In this document: one piece after another, positions 17,483 to 27,000 of the stretch
Position numbering within the stretch: the first letter of the stretch is position 1
Layout: every line of letters begins with the position of its first letter
NCBI GenBank assembly: GCA_963845975.1
Contig: CAWJUD010000002.1
Location: 1,922,001 to 1,986,000 of the forward strand
Source of the DNA: JBEKIK01 sp963845975
Lineage (GTDB): Bacteria > Planctomycetota > Planctomycetia > Pirellulales > Thermoguttaceae
DNA: 64,000 nucleotides
Direction: 5' to 3'
The notes under the pieces: model-generated
What the model was told of the DNA's origin: nothing
What the model saw: the letters and a program-made list of their open reading frames with translations, nothing else
Database searches by the model: none
Made by a program: the position numbers and the translations under genes

Positions 17483-17782
17483 ATGAGCACTTTGACTACG
17501 AGCACCAACCATAAGGACCATCGTCGCGAGGATTTCCCCGTTGAATCCTTTCGTTACTTGGAGGCTAAACTCCAGCTGGTCCGAAAGCGAATCATGGATC
17601 TTGCCGCCGAGATTGCCGAAGCTAAGGCTTTAACTCCCACGGTATATCGGGTCGAGAAAGGGCATATCGATGATGCACTTTTCGAGTTTTTGAAAGACCG
17701 AACGGCGGCCGAGAGCCAGCTCGGAATCAACCCCGTTTACGCTAAACCGTCCGAGAGCGTCTCCCCTACTGACATTTCCTGA
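17483..17782 (+). CDS. Small protein A, paralogue of the protein at 19001-19249
   Basis: 99 residues with AAAGG upstream. The core EDFPVESFRYLEAKL, IMDLAAEIAEA and GHIDDALFEFL matches the product of 19001-19249 (EDFPVASLRYMEGKL, IMDVSATIAEQ, VHIDQALLKLF) over about 60 residues. The first part is a helix that could form a coiled coil. The end SPTDIS is non-conserved. It stops 4 bp before the TIR gene, so the two are almost surely co-transcribed, and it may be the adaptor or sensor of the TIR protein. Function unknown. Confidence 0.65.
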   Translation: MSTLTTSTNHKDHRREDFPVESFRYLEAKLQLVRKRIMDLAAEIAEAKALTPTVYRVEKGHIDDALFEFLKDRTAAESQLGINPVYAKPSESVSPTDIS

Positions 17783-17786
17783 ACCC

Positions 17787-18233
17787 ATGGCCAAGAAGCA
17801 CGTATTCCTGTCCTACTGTCACGAGAACAAGGCAGATGTCAACCAATTGCGCACGGACTTGATGAACGCCGGAGAACAAGTCTGGTGGGATGGAGATGTG
17901 TTGCCTGGGCAGTTATGGAAGCAGAAGGTACAGGAGGCCATGGCGGACAGTTACGCGGTTGTCCTGTGTTTTTCGAGAGAATCGCAGCAGCGAGTCCGCT
18001 CGGGGATCTATCCGGAAGCGGCTGACGCGATCGAAGCCTATCGAGAGTATCCACCCGGCAGCATCTTCTTGATCCCGGTACGACTTTCCAACTGCAAGCT
18101 GCCATCGTTCCAGATCAATGCGACGGAACAAATGAATAGCTTGCAGCGTGTTGACCTGTTTCCAGCACCCAAGCGTGCTAAGGAGATGGCTCGCCTAATC
18201 GAGGCAATCCGAAAGGCACCGGAACACCCTTAG
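17787..18233 (+). CDS. TIR-domain protein
   Basis: 148 residues, essentially one TIR domain (TIR_2-like). It begins KKHVFLSYCHENKADV (beta A and box 1), then GEQVWWDGDVLPGQLW (BB loop), SYAVVLCFSRES and SGIYPEAADAIEAYREYPPG. The Glu of YPEA is in the position of the catalytic Glu of bacterial TIR NADases. FLIPVRLSNC closes the fold. Known bacterial TIR effectors cleave NAD or make cyclic-ADP-ribose signals in anti-phage defence. Here the effector stands alone, so its sensor should be a separate neighbour (17483-17782, 18326-18679 or 15951-17342). Confidence 0.85.
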   Translation: MAKKHVFLSYCHENKADVNQLRTDLMNAGEQVWWDGDVLPGQLWKQKVQEAMADSYAVVLCFSRESQQRVRSGIYPEAADAIEAYREYPPGSIFLIPVRLSNCKLPSFQINATEQMNSLQRVDLFPAPKRAKEMARLIEAIRKAPEHP

Positions 18234-18325
18234 CAGGCCCGCCACGGCGTATAGCGCCAACTGTGGCGGGGCAAGAGGCGCAGCATCCCTTCGCCACGGG
18301 GCAAAGTAACGAGCCACGACGGGGC

Positions 18326-18679
18326 ATGTCCGAATCCGACGCCAGCCAGGACCCGAACAGTTCTGTCTATCCACGTGGCCCGAACAAACACGTGTATCTT
18401 GAGTTGCAGGAGTTGTTTGACAAAGATGTGTTTGACATTGCCGAATGGTCTGGGGAGAGGTCAGAGGTCGAGAAGATCGTCTTCGCCGTCCGAGCAGTGC
18501 GCCATGGCTTGAACGGAGAGACCGCGAAAAAATTTCGTATTCCGGGGAACCTAAAGTCATTCGTCGATCTTTTTGAAGAGGTCATCAGTCGCTGTGTTGA
18601 GAAGATTCCGCAGCAGGCGACGAATAAGGATGTGAAAAGGGCGTTGTTGGCGGCTATCGAAGACATGGGATTGGCGTAG
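18326..18679 (+). CDS. Hypothetical protein, 117 aa
   Basis: The start at ATG 18326 has ACGGGG upstream; a GTG at 18263 would add 21 residues. From about residue 18 the sequence NKHVYLELQELFDKDVFDIA is helical and leads to a compact helical domain (SEVEKIVFAVRAVRHGLNGE, then FRIPGNLKSFVDLFEEVI). It looks like a small all-alpha domain, perhaps of the death-fold or effector-associated type that accompanies TIR proteins. No family is assigned. The gene's 3' end is partly duplicated just downstream (18608-18715). Confidence 0.5.
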   Translation: MSESDASQDPNSSVYPRGPNKHVYLELQELFDKDVFDIAEWSGERSEVEKIVFAVRAVRHGLNGETAKKFRIPGNLKSFVDLFEEVISRCVEKIPQQATNKDVKRALLAAIEDMGLA

Positions 18680-18715
18680 TCCCGCAGCAGGCGACGAATA
18701 AGGATGTGAAAAGGG
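18608..18715 (+). repeat. 34-bp direct repeat, period 74 bp
   Basis: A 34-bp sequence starting CCGCAGCAGGCGACGAATAA is present at 18608-18641, inside the 3' end of the 117-aa gene, and again identically at 18682-18715, just after its stop. The second copy is followed by diverged sequence. It looks like a recent tandem duplication that was then partly deleted. The rest of 18716-19000 has no supported gene. Confidence 0.85.
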
Positions 18716-19000
18716 TATTCTTGTCGGCGAATTAGCCGAACTATGCTTACTTCGCCAGCGGTATGAGAAAGGCCGATCAGGTCCAACACCAACGTTATAC
18801 GCCGGCGATTCCCATTGACACGAGTAATCCAAAGTCGCTATCCTTTGCAAACCGCCAAGGGGAAAACCTAGCTTGGGCAAATCCATTCGATCTTGCGGGC
18901 TTTTTGTCCCTGGGTTTGAGTTTTCCTCACGAAAATGTCGATGCGGATACTAGCCACGAAGGCACTTTCGGCCATTCCGACCAAACTTGGAGCATCAAGG

Positions 19001-19249
19001 ATGATCGCTGGAACCAACAACCAACTGCTTGCTCGACAGGAGGATTTCCCAGTGGCGTCGCTACGATACATGGAAGGCAAACTGGGAAAGATACGCAGAG
19101 TTATCATGGATGTATCGGCCACAATCGCGGAACAAGATTCACAAAAAACAGAGCCATCGCGGGTCGAACCCGTTCACATCGACCAAGCTCTACTGAAACT
19201 TTTCCGCGAGTACTCAACATTTAGCAATGAGATCGGGCTGCTGGAGTGA
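19001..19249 (+). CDS. Small protein B, paralogue of the protein at 17483-17782
   Basis: 82 residues from ATG 19001, preceded by TTGGAG. This start gives an N-terminus of similar length to protein A; an ATG at 18935 would add 22 residues. It shares EDFPVxSxRYxExKL, IMDxxAxIAE and HIDxAL with protein A. The two lie on either side of the TIR gene and the 117-aa gene, so the module looks like a duplicated cassette whose second effector gene has been lost or replaced by the IS1182 insertion downstream. Function unknown. Confidence 0.55.
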   Translation: MIAGTNNQLLARQEDFPVASLRYMEGKLGKIRRVIMDVSATIAEQDSQKTEPSRVEPVHIDQALLKLFREYSTFSNEIGLLE

Positions 19250-19616
19250 ACGAAGCCGAAAGTATAGTGCGGTGTATCGACTGTCTTGGTGGTGACGTAA
19301 GAGCATCGTGTACCTAGCGCCTGCCCGACAACCATTACAGGTTGTCTTAACGGGTTCGTCGAGTGCCTGGGCTCCATGCTATGCCACGGTTGGGAACAGA
19401 CCATGTTTTCCGTCTCTGCAACGTTGTGGGATCAGTCTGTCCCGACTACCTCGGACTCGGATTGGGTGTTTGGCCACCTCTAGGCCTAACACAGCTGGTG
19501 ACAAGTCGTAGCATGCCGACCTCTCCCATCGTTCGATCGTCAGCACCCAGTGTAGATCAAGTGAACTGGCATCTCCGTTAAGCCATTCCTCTTCTCGGAC
19601 GACTCAGAAAACGACC
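19250..19616. other. Non-coding stretch before the IS1182 element
   Basis: I see no convincing gene in these 367 bp. If protein B once had a partner gene, as protein A has the TIR gene, it would have been here, but no TIR-like sequence remains in any frame. Confidence 0.4.
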
Positions 19617-21156
19617 GGGCCTGTTGAAAAAGTCCCGTTATTGAAAGATCGAGTTTGGATAATTGTCTACGTTTTTTGCGGGTCTAGACACCGAGTTAGC
19701 AACCAGAGATAAAACAGTAAGATCAGGCGCTTCAGGTTCTGCGCCATCGCGCTTAGATACGCTTGAATCTGCACTTTCGACCTACTGCGGTACCTGGCGC
19801 GCGCCAGGCCATGGTTTTGCTTCGCCTCGGCGAACAACCCTTCGCACTTCCACATCCGCTCGGACAATTTCTGCCCAAACTCAGGCTTTTGCATTCTGGC
19901 TTGCACCTTCTCAAATAGGTCTTGATCAAGACTACGAAGTACAAACCTGTGCTGAGGAGTCGCTTTCCGAGTTTTTGCTGGGCACTTTGAAGCTTGCGGA
20001 CAATTACGGCAGTCCTCGGACGAGCTGACATACCTTTTGTGGTTATCGTAGATCGCCGGATTCGGATTCAGGTACTTCTCCTGTGGGCATCGAAAACGAT
20101 CTTTCTTGGGTTCGTACACCAGTCCGGCTGCGCTGGCCGAGTTATTTCCGCTACGACGACTGAACAGCGGAATGTAGGGTTTTGTTCCTTGCTCCTGCAA
20201 TGCAGCAATGATCGCCGCTGAGCCATAAGCTCGATCGGCGATTGCTTCACGAATTGTGATGTCATACTGGTCATTGATGCGTTTTAGCTGCTGGAGATAT
20301 GGTTGGTTGTCATACCGTGCTCCTGTGGTAACTTCGGTATCCAGGATGACGCGACTGTCGGCATCAATACTCTGATGCACTTTGTACTTCAGTTGTTGCG
20401 GTGTACCTTTCTTTTGGGCTAGTGTGGCATCTGGATCGGTACGACTCGTGTGCGTTTGGTTTGTCACGCGCCGTGCTGATGACGAGTCCTTCAACCCACG
20501 ATCGCGCCGTTGGGTTATCGCCTCTTTCTCCGCTTCTTTCGGATCGTTATGAATCAGCGAGTTCAGCGAGGCATCCGCAGCGATCAGGGTGGCATCGGTC
20601 ATCACACGACACTCCTGAGCCACCAAGCCCTTCTCCTTGCAGAGTTCAACAATACGGCGAAACACTGTCTCGAAGATCTCCTCGCCGTAGCGATCCCGAA
20701 TGCGACTGAGTGAGGAATGGTCGGGAACCTCATCGTCCAACGACAACCGGCAGAACCAGCGATACGCGAGATTGAACCGGACTTCCTCACAGAGCCGCCG
20801 ATCCGAGGTGATGTCGTAAAGGTATGCCACCAACAGCATCCGGAAGAACACCTCGGGGTCGATGGATGCACGCCCCAGTCCGACGGCATAGCACGCGGCG
20901 GTTACGTCGCGCACGAAGGACATTTCCAGAACACGATCGACTTTGCGGAGAAAGTGGTCCTCTGCGATGAACGACTCCAGGTCAATGACCGTCCTGGTCC
21001 GTGGTTGAAAGACATGCTTTCCTTGCATACGTCCGTCCTAAAAAGAGGCGAAGGTGGTGGAGAGGATAGCCATCCCAATACCTCCAGCCGCTCTACAAAT
21101 CAAGACGAATACGTGCTGACAATGCTAGCTGGCCAACAGACTTTTTCAACAGGCCC
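19617..21156. mobile_element. IS1182-family insertion sequence, 1540 bp
   Basis: Perfect 18-bp terminal inverted repeats, GGGCCTGTTGAAAAAGTC at 19617-19634 and its complement at 21139-21156, enclose one intact minus-strand transposase. No clear target duplication is visible at the flanks. A solo copy of the end motif CCTGTTGAAAAAG lies at 32524-32536, so relatives have been active in this chromosome. Confidence 0.92.
19667..21028 (-). CDS. IS1182-family transposase
   Basis: 453 residues in one frame. The N-terminus has the DUF772-type block VDRVLEMSFVRDVTAACYA and FFRMLLVAYLYDITSDRRLC. The DDE domain follows with MTDATLIAADASL (first Asp), the acidic ADRAYGSAA in the middle and a late Glu in MWKCEGLFAEAKQNHGLARA. 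A CxxC pair in EDCRNCPQASKCPA is usual for the family. It excises and inserts the IS by binding the 18-bp ends. No frameshift is seen, so it could be active. Confidence 0.93.
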   Translation of the reverse strand: MQGKHVFQPRTRTVIDLESFIAEDHFLRKVDRVLEMSFVRDVTAACYAVGLGRASIDPEVFFRMLLVAYLYDITSDRRLCEEVRFNLAYRWFCRLSLDDEVPDHSSLSRIRDRYGEEIFETVFRRIVELCKEKGLVAQECRVMTDATLIAADASLNSLIHNDPKEAEKEAITQRRDRGLKDSSSARRVTNQTHTSRTDPDATLAQKKGTPQQLKYKVHQSIDADSRVILDTEVTTGARYDNQPYLQQLKRINDQYDITIREAIADRAYGSAAIIAALQEQGTKPYIPLFSRRSGNNSASAAGLVYEPKKDRFRCPQEKYLNPNPAIYDNHKRYVSSSEDCRNCPQASKCPAKTRKATPQHRFVLRSLDQDLFEKVQARMQKPEFGQKLSERMWKCEGLFAEAKQNHGLARARYRSRSKVQIQAYLSAMAQNLKRLILLFYLWLLTRCLDPQKT

Positions 21157-21295
21157 CACCCGTTCTTCGGAACGGCTTTTCATTGCCATCAAACGGGGCC
21201 GGGCGAGGATTTCGAGACGGATAAGGGCAGTGACGTAATCATCGCCACTGAGTCTATCCTGCCATCCTATCTTCACCAAACCGTTTTGTATACGT

Positions 21296-22459
21296 TTATG
21301 GACGATATCTCGGTCCAAGCGCCAGTTTATCTCCTGAATCATCTATCTCGTAGAGCTGTGGCTTGCGAGGTCCATCCCCTTCAGCGTGATGGATGACAAG
21401 CAATCGTTTACCCTCGAACGTCGTAAACAGCATTCCATGTCCGGAATTGTCTCCTTTGAATCCTTCTTTTTCCTGAATCCACGGACCATCGATCGTGCCG
21501 GATTCAGAATACGCCACACCCTGAACATACCGGTGAGCGCCCCAACTCGCCCACAACATGCCTAACTTGCCGGTTTTTGTTCTAAACAGTTCCGGCCCAT
21601 CGGTCACCCAGCCCGGAAGTCTCAAACCGTATGTCATCTCTCCGTTGCCAACCATTTCACGTGCCCACGGCGCTTCGCTGGCGCGGAACAGACATACAGG
21701 TTCAGAAATCCTTTCACTTAAATCCTGCGAAAGTTTGACATATTCCATCGTGCCATCAATTGTCTGCAACCATTCATGGGCAAAAACAAGGTACGGTACG
21801 CCATTTTCATACCACAGCGATCCATCGATGATATCCCAGTCATGAGGAAGATAGTCGTAATTCGGATCAGGATTTTTTAGTTTGAAAGGTCCATCCGGTT
21901 TATCTGATTCTAATATCATCGTTTGATGTCGGTATATATTGTATCTGCGGGGCACAACATCGACGAGTTCATTTCTCTTGCCAAACGTAGCTGCATAATA
22001 GTATTTGCCGTTGATATGGTGGATTTCGGCGGCGGCAACAGAGTTGATCCCTTCCATCCAGGTTCCTCTCACATCATAAGCCCCATAAGGCCCGGTCCAG
22101 TTCTTCAGGTCCTTGCTCTTGTAAATTGCACCGCCGCTACCTGTCAGGTAATATGTCTTCGTCGCATCATCTGCAAGGATATAGGGATCACTCATATTCA
22201 AGGAATCAAATGTCGTGGTGACGATTTCACGGGATTCAGTCACACTCGCACTCGCTCTAGGTCTTCTTGGAGCATTAGTGTTTGGTGTGTTTGTCTGAGG
22301 CATCCCAAAACCTTTGGAGCCGGGAGGGGCGGGAATTGTCACAGTGGGGACGAGCTGTTTTTTTGCTTCGGTTTGGGCAGTGGCTGTCTGTTTTGAATTG
22401 AAAGCAACCGGCATCGCAATAAAAAAGACAACGAACGAAACATCAACAATTCTTTTCAT
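21296..22459 (-). CDS. Secreted glycoside hydrolase, family GH43-like
   Basis: 387 residues. A signal peptide (about 1-28) and a Pro/Thr-rich linker to residue 75 precede a five-bladed beta-propeller: NMSDPYILADDATKTYYLTG carries the first Asp, WDIIDGSLWYENGVPYLVFA the pKa-modulating Asp and VTDGPELFRTKTGKLGMLW the Glu acid. HGMLFTTFEGKRLLVIHHAE is the typical closing blade. GH43 enzymes cleave arabinose or xylose linkages in plant or algal polysaccharides with inversion. The enzyme is probably periplasmic or exported. Specificity is not readable. The stop lies 140 bp from the IS1182 end. Confidence 0.85.
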   Translation of the reverse strand: MKRIVDVSFVVFFIAMPVAFNSKQTATAQTEAKKQLVPTVTIPAPPGSKGFGMPQTNTPNTNAPRRPRASASVTESREIVTTTFDSLNMSDPYILADDATKTYYLTGSGGAIYKSKDLKNWTGPYGAYDVRGTWMEGINSVAAAEIHHINGKYYYAATFGKRNELVDVVPRRYNIYRHQTMILESDKPDGPFKLKNPDPNYDYLPHDWDIIDGSLWYENGVPYLVFAHEWLQTIDGTMEYVKLSQDLSERISEPVCLFRASEAPWAREMVGNGEMTYGLRLPGWVTDGPELFRTKTGKLGMLWASWGAHRYVQGVAYSESGTIDGPWIQEKEGFKGDNSGHGMLFTTFEGKRLLVIHHAEGDGPRKPQLYEIDDSGDKLALGPRYRP

Positions 22460-22551
22460 AAGTCACCATCGTTTAGTTTATAACAACTTTTTGATTCACA
22501 ATCCCTGAGTTTGAAATTACACAAACAAAGTCCTATTTCATTGGCATTCAC

Positions 22552-22840
22552 CTATACCGTCAATTCCCAAATCAAAGTAGCTTGGGTTGCCGGCCTCACA
22601 ACCGCCATTATACCTCGGGCGCAAGGCGGAGAAGGGAGCCAAACAACCCCACAACGAGCCGGGAGGGACTGCAAGGCCGCGCTCTCGAAGGCGGAACCAT
22701 TGTCGGTCTTCAGCTCCAAGGGCGAGCCCTCCCGTGCGAATAAAGATTCCAAGGCGGCAATGTGTCGGCCGCGCAAGTGGTTTGTGAAACCGTCTGGGGG
22801 AATCTCTATATCACGTCTGCGTCGTGGACGATGAGACTCG
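22552..22840 (-). pseudogene. Remnant of an integrase-core (rve) transposase
   Basis: On the minus strand, HIAALESLFAREGSPLELKT continues into DNGSAFESAALQSLPARCG and VVWLPSPP, the rve catalytic block with the second Asp in KTDNGSAF. After a frame change the sequence continues RYNGGCEAGNPS, which is the usual RYNGACEAG with the catalytic Glu. Only about 95 residues remain and the first Asp region is gone. It is a decayed DDE element of the IS3/IS481 superfamily. The rest of 22841-23121 is unassigned. Confidence 0.75.
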
Positions 22841-23121
22841 AATGATCCTGCGCCTCGGTCACGTCGACGTAGGAGTCTCAATAAAGGTATGGCCGAGGCG
22901 AAACGGCCCGAAAAACCACCAAATTCCGGCGTACCTGGTTGCAACAGCCTAAATTTGGTAGAATCAAAAGCAGCACAAACATGGCTGGTCGCGGAGGATA
23001 CGGCGACAGCCGCCCGTCCGCAGCCCGGGACACGAGATGAAATTACACTCTTCGTCTCGCTTAGCGCATACAAACTTTAGAACAGGTATCGCTGGACAGT
23101 GTGGAATGGAGGAAATAAATT

Positions 23122-23880
23122 ATGTCCAAGCACGTTATGCGGATTCTGGCAGCCATACCTCTGATCATGCTGTTCATGCCTTCGTCGGCCGAAGCCGGCT
23201 GAGGGCCTCGCCTTCAGTCACCATGTTGGTGGCTCGACGCCGATGTCATCACATTGATCGTGATGGGGGGTATGTGCACCATGATATTTACGGTGTACGG
23301 ATTAACTCATGGCTGGTGGCAACACTTCAAGTGGGCCTCCTTAATGCTCCTGGGCGTGTTGGTGCTTGTGATAGTGACAATGGTGTCGTGCAATCCGAAT
23401 GGACCCAGCCTAAGTGTTTTTCCGCTCGGAGTGGCTGTGTCTGTTTGTCTGGTCTGGTTGGGCAACAAGGTGCGGCGCAGGCGACCTCGCAAGTCGTCGC
23501 TCGACACGCTTTTGGAGACGATTGTTGCGCCAGTCCCCTCGGCCCATGAGATCCAGCCCGAGGACGTGCTGGGGCAGTGGCGGTTTTACGTCGATGCCGC
23601 CATGAGCACAGTGACAATCGATCTGCAAGCTGACGGCCGCTACACACAGGTCATCATCAGCAATCGCGGTGAGCAAATCAATTGCCCCGGAGGCACTTGG
23701 ACGCTTGAGGCGGCGTATTTGGACCTTACCTCGTACCGCAGTGCGGTGCGAGCAGTAACAGAACGCATTCGTTGGTTTTTTGGCGATTGGCATAAGGATT
23801 TGGTTCTGTTTGCCAAGGATGATCCACAGAGTGAGACGATGTTGCAAGGCCGGAAGGTCAAGGTGGCAGCGATATACTGA
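23122..23880 (+). pseudogene. Exported membrane protein of unknown function, interrupted by TGA
   Basis: The ATG at 23122 has GGAGG upstream and opens a perfect signal peptide (MSKHVMRILAAIPLIMLFMP, then SSAEAG). A TGA at 23200-23202 follows, and the same frame continues without break to 23880: GPRLQSPCWWLDADVITLIV, two transmembrane helices, an Arg-rich stretch (VRRRRPRK) and a C-terminal domain of about 110 residues (LGQWRFYVDAAMSTVTIDLQ, then ADGRYTQVIISN). That domain looks like the single-strand-plus-barrel 'lipocalin-like' module of many planctomycete proteins. If the TGA is real, an internal ATG (23254) would give a 208-aa product without signal. A TGG to TGA change is the simplest explanation. 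Confidence 0.55.
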
Positions 23881-24046
23881 ACGCGATTGGGTGGCACGCG
23901 TACGGCGAAGAGTCGGTGCCAAGAGTAGGATTCTCGAAACTTGGTCGGACCTTAGTGAAGAGTCGCAATAAACCACCATTTATCGGAGCCACTTTTATCA
24001 AACTGTTGCTGTTTACTGTGCGGCATACCGTGACCTATGCCCAGTG

Positions 24047-27000
24047 TTATAGTAAAGCCGGAATGGCATCTTCTTCCGCCAGAACTTCATCAATCGCTTT
24101 TTCTAACTGCTTGGAATGTTTCCCAACACGGACATGTTGGGCAATGTCAAAATCCGCCTCAGCGTCGAGATATGACCAGCGAGAATTTGTCTGTAATACG
24201 GCAATATGGGCTTGCCGGCTGTTTATGACTGGGATTGTGAGATGCTTTTCAATCTTTCCCACACGTGTCGGCAATTCGTCGCGCAATGAATCAAGTATCG
24301 ATTTATTCGTAATGTTTCCATTTCTTGTGGTAAGAGATTGTTCCAGCCCGCTTTCGTTGATCTTGTCCAACGCCGTCGAGTTGAGCTGGAAATATATCGG
24401 CGATTGCGGTAGGAGGCGATTGATAACTGTGTCGATTAGTCTCGCCGGGGGAGATTCCATTATACGCACGGGCAGGGTTATATCGGCGACAATAGATGTA
24501 GGCACGGCAACCGCATCGAGGATAGTTTTTGATAAACTACCCGACGATGCCAGTGCTGACGTAACCTCGCTAGATGCTGGAGCCGGCGCTATGAAAACTG
24601 TACTGGCCGCAATTGGTCCTGTCGCGATGGTGGTAATGGTCGATGAGGACGGTGCAGTTGTGTTGGCAGCCGTTGGTTGCGTAACGGTTTTAGGCTGATT
24701 TGGCAGCAAAGCATCGGTGGCAAGGGGCGTTAGGGAGCTATTTGCTGCAAGCGGGCCACCGGGGATGGCGGTAATGGTTACTGTAGTGCCCGCTCCGATG
24801 GTCAATGTGCCTGTGTTAATCGAAGTCGCTGTGAGTTGACCGGCATCGACTGTAACATTCGATGCACTTATAACCTCTGTGGCAGCCTGAGCGGTTGTGG
24901 TCTTTTTTAAATCGCCCGGCCCGGCAAGGGTGGCGGTCACCGTGCCGCTTTCGATATTGTATAAATTTGCTTGAAGCGTTCCGGTAAGAATGCTACCGCT
25001 TAACAGCGTAAGACTGCCGAGGGTGTCCGTCTTTCCATTGAGGTCTAAAACGCCGTCATCGATGGTCACGTTCGTGCCGGCGGAAATGGCATTGTCTTGG
25101 TTGAGGTTCAGCGTTGCGTGATCGATAAGCAAACTGTTCGTGCCGCCGCCTAAATCGAAGCCGAAATACTGAATGTTCGTGTAAATAATGGGTGTCCATC
25201 CGTTCAGGACAATTTGTGCGGCGTCCATTATTGTGTTGTCATTTCCTAAGGTTCCTTTCATCAGCAGAGTGTTCCCCCCGTTCGAACCCGGTGCGCCGCC
25301 GTTAAAGGCGACATTCCCGCCGGTTTGCATAAGCAGATCGCCGTTGCTTTCATCGATGGTCAGCGTTTCGGCCGTATCGTCACTGCCGGTGAAGGTGATA
25401 TTCGTCAGGTCAGTGGCAAGGTACGCAGGAATTAGGTTGTTAGCGGTGCCGGTCTGATAAAGGTGCAAGGAATCGCCGCCGCGTTGGACCGTGATTCCTG
25501 ACGCAGGCCAGCTAAATGGCGTAGCAGCCGTCAGGGGCTTGCCGAACTGGTCCGTACCGCTTGCGGCAAACTGCGACGCCCCGCTCGGACCTACGGCAAG
25601 CGTTACAGGCATTTGGATTACATTTATGGAGGTTGCGCTGGTAACCTTTTGGTTGAGTTGGTCGGCAATGGTCACGGTAAAGTTATAGGTGCAGGCCTGG
25701 TAAAAAGTGACCGTGGTATTTTTCGCCGCATTCGTGCCATTATCCAAGAAGGTTGGATTGGGTGCGCCCGGCGGCACTGATGTGACTGTCCAGGTATATT
25801 TCAAGTCCTGCTCGCCGCCGTCATCCTTGCCAAGAACCGAAAGATCGGCCGTCTTGCCATTGGCTGCCGGCGTGCAGGCGGCCGGCAAGTCTACTGTAGG
25901 ATAGGCATCCACAACTACCTTGATGCTGCCGTTGGTCTTCAGAGCCGAGGCGTCCCATCTCAATCCCGTGGTCAAACTCGGCAGGTTGAGGGTTGTGAAG
26001 TTTCCGGCATAAGTGGTAGCTGAGAATAGGGTAAAGGTGTCGCCTGCAACGAGCGTGCCGGCAAGTTTGGTCACTGTCAGCGTACCGCCGAAGGTCAAGG
26101 CGGAGACGCCCATAATTTTATCGCTCGTGCCGGCGGTTTTGTTGATCTCCATCGCCGTCGTACCCGACAACGAGAGCGTGTTATTGATGGTCAGCGTGCC
26201 AATGCCGGTGGTTCCCGGCGCCAGCCTACCGGAGGCGTTTACCGTTACCGCGCCACCGATGGCGCCCGTGCCGCCCAAAGTGCCGCCGACGATTACGGAA
26301 CCGGTCCCCGTGCCTGAGCCGGTGGAGTTGTTCACAAATAGCGTGCCGCCGTTGATAATCGTCGCGCCTGTGTAGGTGCTCGCTCCGGTAAGAGTCAGTG
26401 ATCCGGAACCGATCTTGGTGAGTCCCCCGTTATATGCCGAGTTTGGCGTCATGGTGATCTTGGCCGAAGCGACAGTCTGAATGGAGTCGTAAGTGCGGAT
26501 CAATTGGACCGTCGGGGTACTGGTGTAACCGCTTCCGGGATTGGTAACAACGATACTGCTCACCTTATGGGTGACGGGATCGAGCGCGGCAATCGCCGTG
26601 GCGCCGGAGCCCCCGCCGCCGCTGATGTATACCCACGGCTGGACAACGTAAGTTTGGTTGGGATTGGACAAGCCGACGATATCGATGCCGCCGACGCCAT
26701 TGCCGGTGGGAGCCAGCAAAGGTTGAATGACGGTCACAGACTGGCTTCCGGTGTCGAGCGTGGCGCCTTCATAGATATAAGCAGAGCTGCCTGCATTGGC
26801 CCTGAGACCAATGAAATCGGTTTGCGCGGCGGCGCCGTTATAAGCTAACGTGCCTCCATGGAAGTTGAAAGTTGCGATACCGGGATAATCCGAGGGATTC
26901 CGCGTGCCTTGGGAGATTTGCCCGGTCTGAAGAATGCCGCCGGTCAAATTATATACACCCAGCAGCATATCGCTGGCGTCTGCCATGTCCTGACCCAGGA

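Noticed and set aside
21100..21342. 80-aa minus-strand frame overlapping the IS1182 right end
   Set aside because: It runs out of the IS end into the GH43 gene end and is not supported by a start site; its composition is unlike the neighbours.
23200..23202. TGA as a selenocysteine codon
   Set aside because: No SECIS-like hairpin is evident after it, the flanking residues (AEAG-GPRL) have no redox motif, and a Trp to stop change explains it more simply.
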